In this document: piece by piece, positions 50,229 through 61,600 of the stretch
Position numbering within the stretch: the stretch's first letter is position 1
How the letters are laid out: each line of letters begins with the position of its first letter
The notes under the pieces: model-generated
The model's database searches: none
What the model was told of the DNA's origin: nothing
The model's input: only the letters and a program-made list of their open reading frames with translations
Program-made: the position numbers and the translations under genes
Assembly: GCA_020698575.1 (NCBI GenBank)
Contig: CM036242.1
Location: 13,311,124 to 13,375,123 of the forward strand
Direction: 5' to 3'
From: Bostrychus sinensis
Taxonomy: Eukaryota; Chordata; Actinopteri; Gobiiformes; Eleotridae
DNA length: 64,000 nt

Positions 50229-50651
50229 CCATCCATCCATCCATCCATCTTCTTACGCTTTATCCGGGGCCGGGTCGCGGAGGCAGCAGTCTAAGCAGGG
50301 ACACCCAGACATCCCTCTCCCCGGACACTTCCTCCAGCTCCTCTGGAGGAACCCCAAGGCGTTCCCAGGCCAGCCGAGAGACATAGTCCCTCCAGCGTGT
50401 CCTAGGTCTTCCCCGGGGCCTCCTCCCGGTGGGACATGCCCGGAACACCTCCCCAGGGAGGCGTCCAGGAGGCATCCGGAACAGATACCCGAGCCACCTC
50501 AGCTGGCTCCTCTCGATGTGGAGGAGCAGCGGCTCTACTCCGAGCTCCTCCCGGGTAACCGAGCTCCTCACCCTATCTCTAAGGGAGCGCCCAGCCACCC
50601 TGCGGAGGAAACTCATTTCGGCCGCTTGTATCCGGGATCTTGTCCTTGTCC
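50229..50651 (-). mobile_element. 5'-truncated LINE with perfect 11-bp TSD and open C-terminal frame
   Basis: An identical 11-bp CAATTGTGTCT flanks the insertion at 50218-50228 and 50652-50662. The minus-strand frame 50260-50616 (118 codons, uninterrupted) gives a C-terminal non-LTR retrotransposon domain with RSQLRWLGYLFRMPPGRLPG, RPRGRPRTRWRDYV and LGVPPEELEEV. The 3' end is (ATGG)n. L2/CR1-type affiliation is suggested by the short-repeat end. The intact frame and clean duplication mark a young insertion. It is GC-rich relative to its surroundings. Confidence 0.93.
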
Positions 50652-52795
50652 CAATTGTGTCTTTATGAGAAATTTTACCTAAAGCAAACTTTCAAAACCT
50701 GGCTTTCTTAGGATGTGGTGCCATTTTTTTTTTTTTTTTACAATTATACTGGCTACTGGGTAAGGGGCTGAAGGTGTACTGTTGAAATTAACAGTGAAAG
50801 AGGACACTTTTATTCAATGTATTCCTAGTTTTCTGGACTTTAAAATCACACTTTATTGACAGAAACTTTTTTTGTCAAAATGTATGCTTGTGTGTAATGC
50901 AATGTCAACAGTCGAAGCAATTTTGTTAATACACAAAATGAGTGAGAAGGTAAGATAGAAGGAAAAAAAAGAGAATCACTTGCTAATAAATGCTGTTTGT
51001 TAAGAAAAAAAAAGGAATATTTATCAAGACATGCTTCATTTGAGGCATTTTGTTTTCTTCTTTATGCATCTCTTTTCTATCCAACTTAGCATTCTTACTT
51101 GTCCAGTCAACAGACTGCTGGAACCAAAAGCTGAGTGGCTATAAATGCACTGCCGCAGGGTACACTTCTTTTGGCCATATTCTTCTTTACAATAGTAACT
51201 GGCCCTTATTGAAGTCTGGCTTTAGTGAGGGCCAGACCTCAATATCTCAGAGCTGTTTTGGTTGCAAGACATAATTATGACCATTAGCTTGTCAGAATGT
51301 TTGGTCAGAGTAAGTGGCTATTATTTAAGAAAGAATCTTTAAGTATTAAGCAGTGACTATTACCACCTCAGCTTATAATGGTCAATGAATCAATACCAAC
51401 AAGTTAACCAATCAGGCGCCTATTGACTGGGTTATAAGCGCTAATGAAAGACACACATGCACACACGTAGCCTGTTCTGTTTACACTTCCTCATGTGCTG
51501 TTGCTGACCGCGCTGCACGTCAACATCCGCTTAAATAGCCTGTGTTCTCTTATTCAGTCCAATCAAAACAGATTCCATTTCTTGCGTTGCCGCCTTGTGC
51601 GATATCTGTTAGACAGAACGCCGGAGTGTGTACGAGGGAGCCGGTTCAGTGAGAGTGAATATAACCTAGGGCAAGGCTGCAGGCGAAATCATTCCTGGAA
51701 GAGCGGCAGAAAAAAAGGTAGAAAGCAAAATGTTAAATGCTGACGGATGCACTGTCTGCTCCCTGCGCTCCCTGCCTGTCTGTGCCTTCATCATGCCTGT
51801 GTATCAGAACAGCTACACGTCTTCCCCTCCAGTCTCTCCCCCTGTCTATCCTCCCTAACTACCTGGGCAAAAATATGTCAATCCGAGTAGGCTTTCTATC
51901 TTGTCCTCCTGTCTCCAGTTCTACCTCCCCTTGCTTTATCTACACTGGGAAGTATGTCCAAATTGTGTTTTCTGTAACTGAGATCGGGCCTAATCACTGA
52001 GAATCAAGATATGTTGGGCATTTATCTCCACGTCGGACATTTTATTTTAAGCAACTGTGCTAAAGAACTCCTCCAACGCAGACTGGAATTCCAAGAGCGG
52101 ACATGACGGACCAAGTTCTAAGCTCTCAGTTTTGCTACTCTGTGATGCTGCAGCAAAGTGCACTTCTTGGCTTGTTATTTTTGAACATGAAATTCTATGA
52201 CAGCACATTTTTGGCGACTTGACAAATGACGGTGTGCCCATTTAGAGTTCTTAGTATAGACTTTTAAAACAAGCCAGAGGATTGTTTGTTGTTCTATATT
52301 TGTAACACTGAAAGAGACTTTGTGGATAGACAGAATAACCCAATTACAGTATAGCATCTTTGTTGTATCAAATGTTTCTAGAAGTCTTTGGGCTATGGCT
52401 GTATCACAGATGAAAAAAAATCCCAGCCCTTCTATTTGTCTTCCTGTGCGTTATCTGTTTCTCTGTATATAATTCCTCTCCCATGCCGTTGTTATGTCTC
52501 GGAGCCCGGCTGTGTGTACAGAACGCTGGGTTCCTCCGGTGTGTGAGCCCTGCATCAACTCAAGATAATAAATGATGGTGAGAAAATGAGGGACGTCAAA
52601 ACACTTCAGGACCTGGCATGGGAGATCAAAGTCTGGAGATCCTGTCTGATACTTCTCAACGGATGTAAAAAAAACATTAAAACACCCACATCAGAAACAG
52701 AAATGCTCATTTAATCTAGTCTAAGATGCTAAACAGGCTATCAGCTAAAACACACATATACTTTTTATAACACCATATCATATGTCAGTTCTCCA

Positions 52796-52865
52796 GTGTA
52801 GTGCCTTAGTGGTTAAAGATAAAATGCAGTCTGGAGGTCACAGGTTCGATACAGGTTTGTAGTAG
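52796..52865 (+). mobile_element. SINE head fragment
   Basis: AGTGCCTTAGTGGTTAAAGA followed by GGAGGTCACAGGTTCGATAC, with an A-box-like and a B-box GGTTCGA. The body is not recognisable. Confidence 0.5.
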
Positions 52866-53098
52866 GAGTACTATAGATATGCTGTGAAATTGCTCAAAAT
52901 ATGCTCAGATGTACTTTGCAGTTAAGTACTCTTTACACTCAATGCTTATAGAGCAGCCATTCCTAAAGTCAAGACTGTTGTGCTCCCCTTACAATTGTGA
53001 AAATCTATTGCAGACCCCTAACTATAGGATTTCCCTTTCTTCAAAAGACTGTCATATTTTTCTCCATGCTATAAAAACCTTACAAAAACACTGTTGGC

Positions 53099-53121
53099 AA
53101 AAAAAAAAAAAAAAAAAAAAC
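53099..53121. repeat. Poly-A run
   Basis: About 22 A residues, possibly an old retroelement tail. No element body was recognised beside it. Confidence 0.85.
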
Positions 53122-54764
53122 ACTTTTAAAGTAATAATTTAAACATATATAGTAAAAAACTGTAATTCAGTTCAAATTACTTTTACTTGAGTAAACTTTA
53201 CCTCAGTACTTTACTGTGTGTAGTTTGGATGACTATTTAAATACTGCTTATATCTTACTATGACTTCCCTGTTACATCTTGGTTAAAACATTGGTAATAT
53301 TGCCCCTACAATTCAGCACAAATTCTGGGTGAAAAGGGAGTGGTGTACAGTATATAGTTTTAAGTTAATATGTTGTCTTGGTATGGAATATGATGTACTG
53401 GTAGGCTTTGAGTTAATGAGTCAAGCAACTCTTGACAAGAACCGCATTGTTAGGCTAACCCCTAATTTATACCAAATGCATTGCGTGTGGTTTGTCTCTG
53501 TTGCGCCGTCACAAATATGCTTCCGTTGGCTGTAGTCAGATGCACGCTGCACTCAGTGATGATTGGAGTCCGCAAAATAAAAAAATAAATAAATAAAAAA
53601 AACGTGACTCACATGTGACACAGTTGGTGTGAATAAGGGGTCAGTGAGAGAAGTCAAAGTACCTCCAAGACTTTGAGGGGTTTCATTCTGTTTGGGTTAA
53701 AATCTTGCAAAGTGCAAAAAGATCAATCTTAGTTTACAAATCACAATCATTAAACCCATTTGCATACGTTATCAATGAAAGGCTGATCAAGGGACTCAGA
53801 TACATCATGGAGAAACCAATTGTTTGTCAGTGTTGGTTTGATGTAAAAGGTTAATGCTATAATGTTATGGCTTATTATTGTATTATAGGCTATTTGCCCA
53901 GTCTTTTGAGTAAAAAGTGGAGCTAAAACATCAATATTATTCCTAAACTGTCATTGTCAGTCAATGTGCTATGTAAATCAAATGATACTCATACTCTTCA
54001 ATTGCCAAAATCCCCTCAAAAAACAAAGTAAAATAAAAATAAAACCATGCTTGCAGTCAAGAGTGATTAACAAGATCAAAAGAAGCACAGGATGAAGTTT
54101 AACAAGAGACTGGCAGTTTATGAAAGCCTTGTCAGCCTGATATGATCTGCATTGCACTACATTAAAAACTGCTTTTTATTTTTTTTTTGTTTGCCTTGTT
54201 CTTGTGCGTCCACTAAAAATGAAATATATTTTGGCCAGTGCAAAAACATAGGGGTATTCAGATTGAAGCACTGACTTCCAGTAGATTCATTATGAAAGAA
54301 AAAGCAAGCATGAGAAAGGCAAAAATGAATCCGAACGTGTGTTGTTGAGTTGGCACTAGATCTTATAACTGACCGAGTAAAGTTTGGACTCCTCTAGAAG
54401 TCATCTGAAAGGTGTTTTGGACTGAAATTTTCAAATCCTTTTCAATCTCTCTCCGAGCACTTTGGCTGACGTATGTTTACACCTTCACAGTTCGTCTGGC
54501 TAACTCCAAGACTCCAGACCTCTGTCACATCTTTCACCCGTCTTCCCTTTCCTCTGTTTCCCTTCTATACAGCCAGCCTGTCCAAAAAAATACTTAACAT
54601 GCCAAGAAAAGCAAATCTTTGAAACACTGACGGAGCAGGTGGTTATCACTCAGTCTGCATATAGCTGCATAAGTGTGACTCGAGGTGACGGATGAATTCA
54701 GTTTGAAGGGCTCTTTCATTCTCTTTGCCAAGCTGTTTTTTTTTTTTTTCTTTTCTCAAGCCTA

Positions 54765-54870
54765 TCTCCTCCTAATTAATTAGAGCAGTGCCACTGACTA
54801 ACAGGAGAGCCCGTTTTATCAGCACTCACTCATTCCACTCCTCCACGTCCCCCTTTTGAGTGTTTTGAGC
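54765..54870. promoter_or_regulatory. Candidate conserved non-coding element
   Basis: Contains the perfect palindrome CTAATTAATTAG (54772-54783), suited to a homeodomain dimer, followed by repeat-poor sequence. Evidence is motif-based. Confidence 0.3.
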
Positions 54871-55069
54871 AAAGGAGGGCTAGAAAAACCAAGAGAATTG
54901 AGAGTATATCCACAATATGTGAGAGAAATTGCTAATATTTTGGTTCAACAGCCATACAGCCACACTTAAGGGTTTGTACAAGTAGTAACTACTAGTGTGT
55001 ATCAATGAAAAGCAGAAGAAAAATATATCTGTAAGTACTGCCTATGTTGGTTGTTAGAAAGAAAAACAA

Positions 55070-55070
<1 letters not shown>

Positions 55071-55101
<31 letters not shown>
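55071..55101. repeat. Poly-A run, 31 A
   Basis: Uninterrupted run of 31 adenines with no recognisable retroelement body upstream. Confidence 0.95.
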
Positions 55102-55102
<1 letters not shown>

Positions 55103-55474
55103 AAACTGAATTTTATTGTAATCCACACTTGCTATAGAACCCAAGCCATTTTACTACTACTAATTACTATTACTCAGACCTTAATGGCACATGCATTTTT
55201 TGCCTTGCCATATTAACAAACAGCATTTCACCTTCAAATAAGGTGAATATGGAAACTATATTATATATAAACTGCATAACACGTGCTTCCAGTGATAGAC
55301 TGGTATGTGTGTTTTGTCCAGAGCTACTCCTGTCTGCTTCTCCAAACTAGGAGTGTGCTAACAAGGTGACTTGCCCTAATATTTGATTGGCTGCCCTTTG
55401 CAAAAATAATGGGCTATCTTAAAGAAAGTCTATGTTAAATTCATTTATTGAACTTCTTCCCCTCATTCTTGTTT

Positions 55475-55925
55475 GGGATAGTGGATTCCTTGGAACCTAT
55501 CCCAACAACTACCACCTTATCCTCAGACAGTGGCCAGTTAGTTGCAGGGCTGACACCGAGACATACAGACGAGGACCTATAGACGAGAGTGGTATTTCCG
55601 TTTTGTGACTCTGCAAACTTTAGAAAACCCTCAAAGTGTTTTGGTCTTGCAGCGGGGAGCATTTGCAGGCCACGCAGCGCTGTTTGCTGGACAAATACGT
55701 GTACTACAGTTTATTCACACCTGCTGTTGTTTTCTTCACACCTCAGCATATACGTGTAGATGTAAAATGGAGATGGCATGACTGTTGTGTTTTCCTGACC
55801 AGCGCGGCCCATTAAAGAGTCACCATTACACCTAAAACATGCATTTCTTTGGATCATGGTAGGAAGCCAAAGTACTTGGAGAGAACCCACAGTAACAGAG
55901 GCAGGAGTGCTAACCACTAAGGTAT
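55475..55925 (-). mobile_element. SINE type A split by about 220 bp
   Basis: The tail part (about 55485-55590: GGATAGTGG, TTGCAGGGCTGACACCGAG) and the head-side part (about 55815-55925: CACCATTACACC, ACATGCATTTCTTTGG, GGAGAGAACCCACAGTAAC, AGTGCTAACCAC) belong to one type A copy in reverse orientation. About 220 unrelated bases separate them. Confidence 0.55.
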
Positions 55926-55929
55926 AAGG

Positions 55930-56190
55930 TACCTGTTCTCAGTAATTTGTAAACCCCTTTTTGAATAAATACAAGACAACAACTAATGAAACATTGTCAT
56001 CTGTAAAATTTGTAACACAGAAGTCGCTTTAGTACAAAACGTACAGTGATTAAACGACTTGTCACCAAAAATCACCAGTGACAAATAACACATCTTTTCA
56101 CCTTTCCTATTTTTCCTCATTGTCCCCTCCTCCCTGGCTTCTTGGACAAACCAGGGTCCAAGTGCCACTAAGGGTCATATCTTTTTAATT
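55930..56190. other. Short unannotated stretch
   Basis: AT-rich intronic sequence. I see no repeat, exon or regulatory word cluster in it. Confidence 0.4.
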
Positions 56191-56194
56191 ATCT

Positions 56195-56420
56195 TTCCCG
56201 CCTTTGATTAATTATTCGGCGTGACAACAGCGCCTCGGTAATGCTTTTCACCTGCCGCCGCTGACTGACGGCCCCTCTGTCGAACTCAAAAGCAAACAGC
56301 TGCTGCCATGATCGCCTAGCAACCGAGCGGTGATGGATGAGCACCAGAGATGGATGGCCACAATAAATCAGCACGTCTGCCTCGCTGCTACAGAAACCTG
56401 GGACCAGCTCGAGAGGGATC
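56195..56420. promoter_or_regulatory. Candidate conserved non-coding element
   Basis: TTGATTAATTATTCGGCGTG leads into GC-rich sequence with retained CpGs (GCGCCTCGG, CTGCCGCCGCTGACTGACGG, CCTAGCAACCGAGCGG, the last with an RFX/X-box-like half). It stands out from AT-rich flanks. No coding frame was identified. Confidence 0.35.
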
Positions 56421-58136
56421 AGAAAAGTGAAGGAGGAGAGGGAAGGAGGGATTATTTCCTCACTTAAAAAAAATATGGCATGCATGTAAGGAGTTTGTTG
56501 GAGAAGCAGCACATTACTAGCACTTCCCTCTTTAATTCTTTTTCAGTTTTGATGTAGCCAAACTTTGTTGTAATGGGATAATAATATGCATACATGTATT
56601 TTTTTTTTTTTTTTATATATATATATATTATATATAATGAGTAATGCACGATTAAAATGCTAGCACTGTGGCGTCCCTCCTATTCCACACTTATGGCCCT
56701 GTAGCATTATAGCAGTGAATGTTGCTAGTAGACCATAGTTGTGTGGAACAAGAGGGCCTTCCCTCTGTACATTTTATTTATTTACATTAAATTATTATTA
56801 TTTACATTATTTTATAATTAAATAAGTGCATTCCATTTTGCCATGTTTCTAGCCATTAAGTAGTTTTAGCATAAGTAAGTAAGCCTGCTACTTTGGCGAT
56901 ACGTGGGCCTTGGCGATTCGGCTAAAAACATGTTTTTATTCTTCTTATTATTATTATTTTAGATTTTTGTTTATTTATTTATTTTTTATTTTATTTATTT
57001 ATGTATTTATTTAGTAGAGAAAAATTTCTAAAGAAATAGCACCTTTTATATACTTTAACAGCAATCAGTTATGTTAAGTTACATTTGACAGTATAAAAAC
57101 AAAACTATTTATTTTTTGCTACATCCAGTATTCAAAATATTATATACCTTGGACTCTACATTGTCCAATCACATCACTTGCAAGCAAGGTGTCTGTAAAC
57201 ATCAACTACTGTATCAATGTCAACTTTTTGACTGCACATCTATTAAAAACTTTGATCTTTCTCTTCTGGATCTTTTCAGTCACCTCCCCTCCTCAGTTCA
57301 CCTCTATATTCTCCTTTTGTTAGGACCCTGACCGTCCCATCATCCTCCAAACACTACCACGCCCCTCCCTTTACCTGTCTGCACACATCCACACAACCAG
57401 CACACAGTCGTAGGTGTAGCTCGGGTTACAGCTCTGTAGCGATCCAGTCTAAATAATATAGCAGTGATGAATGGCAGGGCCAGATTCATATCCATCAACA
57501 GGCTCTTTTTTTAAGGAGCATCCATCTTCCATAAGGCCTCCCTTTGAACAGGGCGGAGAGCGCCTGCACTGGCCGAACCCAGGGGAGAGACTTGTGTTTG
57601 TGGGTTTGAGTATGTGTCAGTCTGAACGCGGTGACTGATACACACTTACATACACGCTGGAGTGAGAGAGATCGCTGCTGACACTCACAGCACAGAAGTG
57701 GCTGCGCTTACATCTTGGAGATTAATGGAGGCCTGATTTACAATCTATATTTATTTATGAAGTGAAATGTGAGTAATTGTGTGGAAAATACTGTTTAAAG
57801 GAGCTGTACCTGTAAATCAATATTGCCAAACTGTTCCTAAGGTGTGCTGTAATGGTAACATTTAGTCACCAGTCCATATCATTCTATACTACCAATACTT
57901 TTGTTGTAATGTCATGTGTTGACATACCTTATTTGCCGTTGGCACTGTGAAGCCATCTGCTATAGAGTAGTTTAGGTCAAACAAAACCACCCATTATGGG
58001 TAGATAGTGCACAAAACAGCAACTGCAGTGGAGGAAGTACTCAAAATCTATAGTAAAGCAAAAGTACTGTTACTTTAAATTACTCAAAAAGAAACAAAAA
58101 TGATCCACATTATTATTACATTACTTCTTTTGAAAG

Positions 58137-58139
<3 letters not shown>

Positions 58140-58175
<36 letters not shown>

Positions 58176-58201
58176 GTAGTAGTAGTAGTAGTAGTAGTAG
58201 T
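58140..58201. repeat. (ATT)n-(AGT)n compound microsatellite
   Basis: About 12 ATT units run into about 9 AGT units. Confidence 0.96.
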
Positions 58202-58225
58202 AAACTAGTACTACCAACATTACCA

Positions 58226-58311
58226 TTACTAGTAGTGTCCCCAACCAGGCTCAAACCCAGTAAAATCAGATTGCCAGAAATCGAGTGTGCTACCCACTTA
58301 GTCACTGACGT
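58226..58311 (-). mobile_element. SINE head fragment
   Basis: On the minus strand: GACTAAGTGGGTAGCACACT, then TTACTGGGTTTGAGCCTGG, a tRNA-like A/B box pair. It lies directly beside the compound microsatellite, which may be its expanded tail. Confidence 0.55.
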
Positions 58312-58442
58312 CAAAAAATAGCTTTTCTAATTTAAGAGTGAATTGTCGTCACTATTCATAAAAAAGATAAGCTGTACAAAGACTGAGAAGTTGGAGAAAA
58401 GGCAGCAGTTAAAAACCTTGATACTCATTTGACATAAACAGA

Positions 58443-58700
58443 GTAAAAATCTAATTTTATTACTGTCCCTGTAGGGAAATTTTGTCGCTGGGGCAACATG
58501 TCAGGAGCAGTGGGCAAACTGAGCAGCACCCACGGATCTTGAACAAGGACCTGGTCAGGAGTACCTAGATCAAAGATTAGCCCTGCATTGTGCCTGTATT
58601 GAGGTTGATGGGGGAAACTGGAGCACCTGGAAGAAAGCACGGGGAAAAAACTCCACCCACGCGATCTGGGTATCAAACCTAGGACCGCAAACCACATGAT
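58443..58700 (-). mobile_element. tRNA-headed SINE, type E
   Basis: In reverse orientation the head TGGTTTGCGGTCCTAGGTTT is followed by GTGGGTGGAGTTTTTTCCCC, TTCCAGGTGCTCCAGTTTCC, CCCACTGCTCCTGACATGTT and an end CCTACAGGGACAGTAATAAA. The middle resembles type A, but the 3' end differs. Confidence 0.65.
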
Positions 58701-59021
58701 TCATTGGATTCAACAGCTTTTTAAAGATACAAAATTTGGAATTAAAACTATTACTGTTGTACTAGAAAAAAGTGAAGTGTAAATAAAAAAGTACAAAATC
58801 TGCTGTGCAAAAATTACAGTGACAATGCACACTTCCTCTCAGGTGCCCAGGTGCACTGACAAGGACCTTAATAATGCAGCTATTTACACCTGGCCTTGTC
58901 ATGCAAACATCTTCTTGCATGTCTTAGCATAATGTCATATTCATATAAAAAAGTAATGTGCACAAGAAAGCTGAAATATTTCAAACAGGCCAGGTGCAAT
59001 GTTATCATATAGTCCCATTTT

Positions 59022-59175
59022 AGTGGTCAGCACTGTGGCCTCGCAGAGAGAAGGGCTCGACTCCTGGACAATGCGGTTCATTGGACCAAAATCCTGGCTT
59101 AAGATTTGGAGAAGGGTCCCCAGGTGCTGCACAGCAGTTACCCACTGCTCTTGACAAGTTACCCCAGTAGCAACA
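59022..59175 (+). mobile_element. SINE type E, partial
   Basis: Head GTCAGCACTGTGGCCTCGCA, AAGGGCTCGACTCCTGG, then CCAGGTGCTGCACAGCAG and CCCACTGCTCTTGACAAG. The last phrase is shared with the copy at 58443-58700. Confidence 0.55.
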
Positions 59176-59971
59176 TGCAGAAAACAAATAAGGCGACATT
59201 AAATGGCTAAAGAAGTATAGTGATTTCTAGATATCAGTACACCTTCAACATCAGAAAATGAAATAGGCCTGAGAATATTTGCTTACACACTGGGGCCAGA
59301 ACCAGTTGGATATGGAAAGCAGTCAGGGTTTACCATTAGTGCAGCTCGCCTGGGCCATTTTGTTCTTTTCTAAAACACTCACTCATTCATTCAACACCGT
59401 TAATCCCCCTCTTTCTTCATCCCTCACTCCTTTCCTGCTTCCCCAGAGTGGTGGACCTCAGAGACAGGAGCTAGAAACTGCCCTCCACGTGCACACTCAC
59501 ACACAAGAATGCACGTGCATGCGGACTAGCACCTCCGCACACACTCATGAGGTCCTGGCAAGGCCCTGTTTGATAAATGACACACGTCATTGTGTCAGGA
59601 GAGAAGGGTGGGTCTGTGATGTATGGTGCGGACGATGAGAGGGGGAAATCGACTGTTTGGCAGTGAGACGGCGCTGGTCCAGCCGCTACTCTCTCTGCTC
59701 TTTTTGGTTTTCTGGAAAGCTCTGAAAGCACGCGCCCGGCAGACATACGCACTTTAACTTGCAAACACGCCACATCAATGCACAGTGTAATATGTGGCGG
59801 CATGCATCCTACACCGCGTATTCCAAAGAGAGCTGGTTTGGGGCAATGAAAAGATCGTCTTGCTTTTCTTCTTTCACTTTTCTCAGTGTGCCACTCTTAC
59901 TCTTTCTTCCTCTTTTTTTTCCAGCCCTTTGCCTCCCTGGCAGAGTTTCAGAGAGGAAGAGTTCACGGCGG

Positions 59972-59991
59972 AAAAAAAAAAAAAAAAAAAA
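59972..59991. repeat. Poly-A run within purine-rich DNA
   Basis: About 19-20 As followed by an AG-rich stretch up to about 60050. Overlapping frames here are low in complexity and not convincing. Confidence 0.85.
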
Positions 59992-60539
59992 GAACTGGAG
60001 AAGAAAGGCAGAGGGAAGCGGCTGCTGGATCTGGTCAGGCGAGCAGCAAAGAGGGGCGCAACAATATCAATCACAGTCCCGTTTGGCAACAGAGATACTA
60101 GTATTTCAAATAAAACAGCCAACGCAGACAAATAGCCTTAACATGGGGCTGTAACCTGAGCACCCCCTAGCACCACCCTGAAACTTCTCATAAAGTGGAG
60201 AAACAGAGAGGGACTTCTGCTTTGTATTTGGCCCCCGCCCGCCCCCTCCGTCTTTTTTCTCCACACCGACTATCTTTCTCCTCTACTCTTTTTTTTTTTT
60301 TTGTCACGAGCAGGCGAGGTGGCTGACATCTGCGGAGTGCATTTAAAGAGAAAAAAATGTGTCAGAGGGGTGTGATGCACTCTTTTGCACGCATGCACAC
60401 ACACACACACATCCACGGAGGCCCCCCTTGCTCGGTTTCATTAGCTCACTGGCAGGGTGGCACTTCTCAAGCTCATTACTGAGGAAGGATTTATGGCGCG
60501 GCAGCCAGTGGCGGAGAAAAGGCATCTGTCAATAATTGC

Positions 60540-60690
60540 AGGGAGCAGCAACTCCCATCTCCACCAGCTTTGAAATCTCATTAGGTATGCAGTTATCAGG
60601 CATAAAGATCAAAAACATTACTCAGCTCCGACAGAAACCGACCAAGAAACATTAATTAGCAACAGGCCCTCGCAGTATAAAATAAAACAG
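60540..60690. promoter_or_regulatory. Candidate conserved non-coding element
   Basis: Repeat-free block with CTCATTAGGTATGCAGTTAT, GGCATAAAGATCAAAAAC (TCF/LEF-like), AACATTAATTAGC and CAGTATAAAATAAAACAG. Texture suggests a developmental regulatory element. Conservation was not tested. Confidence 0.35.
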
Positions 60691-61117
60691 CCTTCTTCCC
60701 CCCTGCTCCTCTCATCTCTCTCTCACTATATCTGTCCCTGTTTGCCTCTCGGTCTCTCTATCACCTGCTTCCTCCTCTCTTAACCTTCAAACAAAAACAC
60801 ACACATGCAGAGGTGACTATGGGTTTTGGCGCAAACCACTTCCTTGGAAGGCAAAGAGTCTTGGAATATTTAGACAGAGTGGCATCAGGGGCTGTAGAAC
60901 AGGAAGACAGGCTTTCATAGATTGTTATTCAGAAAATTCCTCAAGATCAGTATTTCAGAGTTGCAAAACAGCATTCATTCTCTCTCTTTTTGGACTCCCT
61001 TGGAAGTTATATGATTTTCAATGAATAGAACCAATGGAGGAAGATTAATCTTTTTTTATTATTATTATTATTTAGCTAGATGCTTGGGTAGCACCAACAT
61101 GCACTGAATAAACAAGC

Positions 61118-61160
61118 ACAAACTACAATATACATCCAAAGATGGTATATTGTAGTTTGT
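61118..61160. other. Perfect 16-bp inverted repeat with 11-base loop
   Basis: Left arm ACAAACTACAATATAC (61118-61133) and right arm its exact reverse complement (61145-61160). The loop ATCCAAAGATG can add three more pairs with one bulged base. It lies just before a TTAA-type MITE copy. Confidence 0.85.
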
Positions 61161-61164
61161 ACTT

Positions 61165-61600
61165 TTGCACACAAGTTGTTTTCATTGGTTGCTGATGGGT
61201 CTGGCCGGCCAGGCTAAGTTATATGTCCCCATACGTTTTTAATGCCGCAGGAATTGCTACAGCACATTTCTAAAGCCCATTCACTGTCACTGGACTTGTT
61301 TTGATCATTCCAGCACTCAAACTGCTGTCACTATGATACAGCCAGCCCATCTTTCTATCCGTTAGCTAATAGCTGTGATAAATAACCATTTTATGCTCTG
61401 TCCATTCCCCACCAATGCCAGCAAAGGGCATCAGACATCTAATCCAAGCCTTCTCTGCAAAGTCAAAGTAGCAGCACCCCAAAAGAAGACATTTTCCAAA
61501 AAATATACATTATTTTAAGTTATAAAACGTGAACTACTAATGCAAAGATGTCCAAAACTATTTCAAAAAGCCTGAAAAAAGCATAATATATGACCTTTTA
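61165..61600. mobile_element. TTAA-type MITE, copy 3 (diverged)
   Basis: Shares CACATTTCTAAAGCCCAT, CACTGGACTTGTTTTGATCA, TTATGCTCTGTCCATTCCCC, TTCTCTGCAAAGTCAAAGTA and CCAAAAGAAGA with copies 1 and 2, and ends in GACCTTTTA. The motif corresponding to the CTCF-like core has decayed (CCAGCAAAGGGCA). The left end is uncertain. Confidence 0.72.

Larger units (their letters stand above)
50663..54760. other. Intronic stretch, mostly unannotated
   Basis: Contains a SINE head near 52796-52865, a poly-A run at 53099-53121 and otherwise unique-looking sequence. The part at about 51490-51700 is relatively GC-rich and repeat-poor but has no recognisable exon. Confidence 0.45.

Noticed and set aside
50260..50616. 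118-codon frame as a host gene
   Set aside because: It is the C-terminal part of a LINE, bounded by a target duplication.
55700..55760. Minus-strand ATG reading MLRCEENNSRC as a possible first exon
   Set aside because: It does not resemble the Tshz N-terminus and lies inside the interrupted SINE.
59600..60330. Relatively GC-rich stretch as the tshz3 promoter or CpG island
   Set aside because: CpGs are not dense, the Tshz start peptide is absent, and much of it is purine- or pyrimidine-rich low-complexity DNA.
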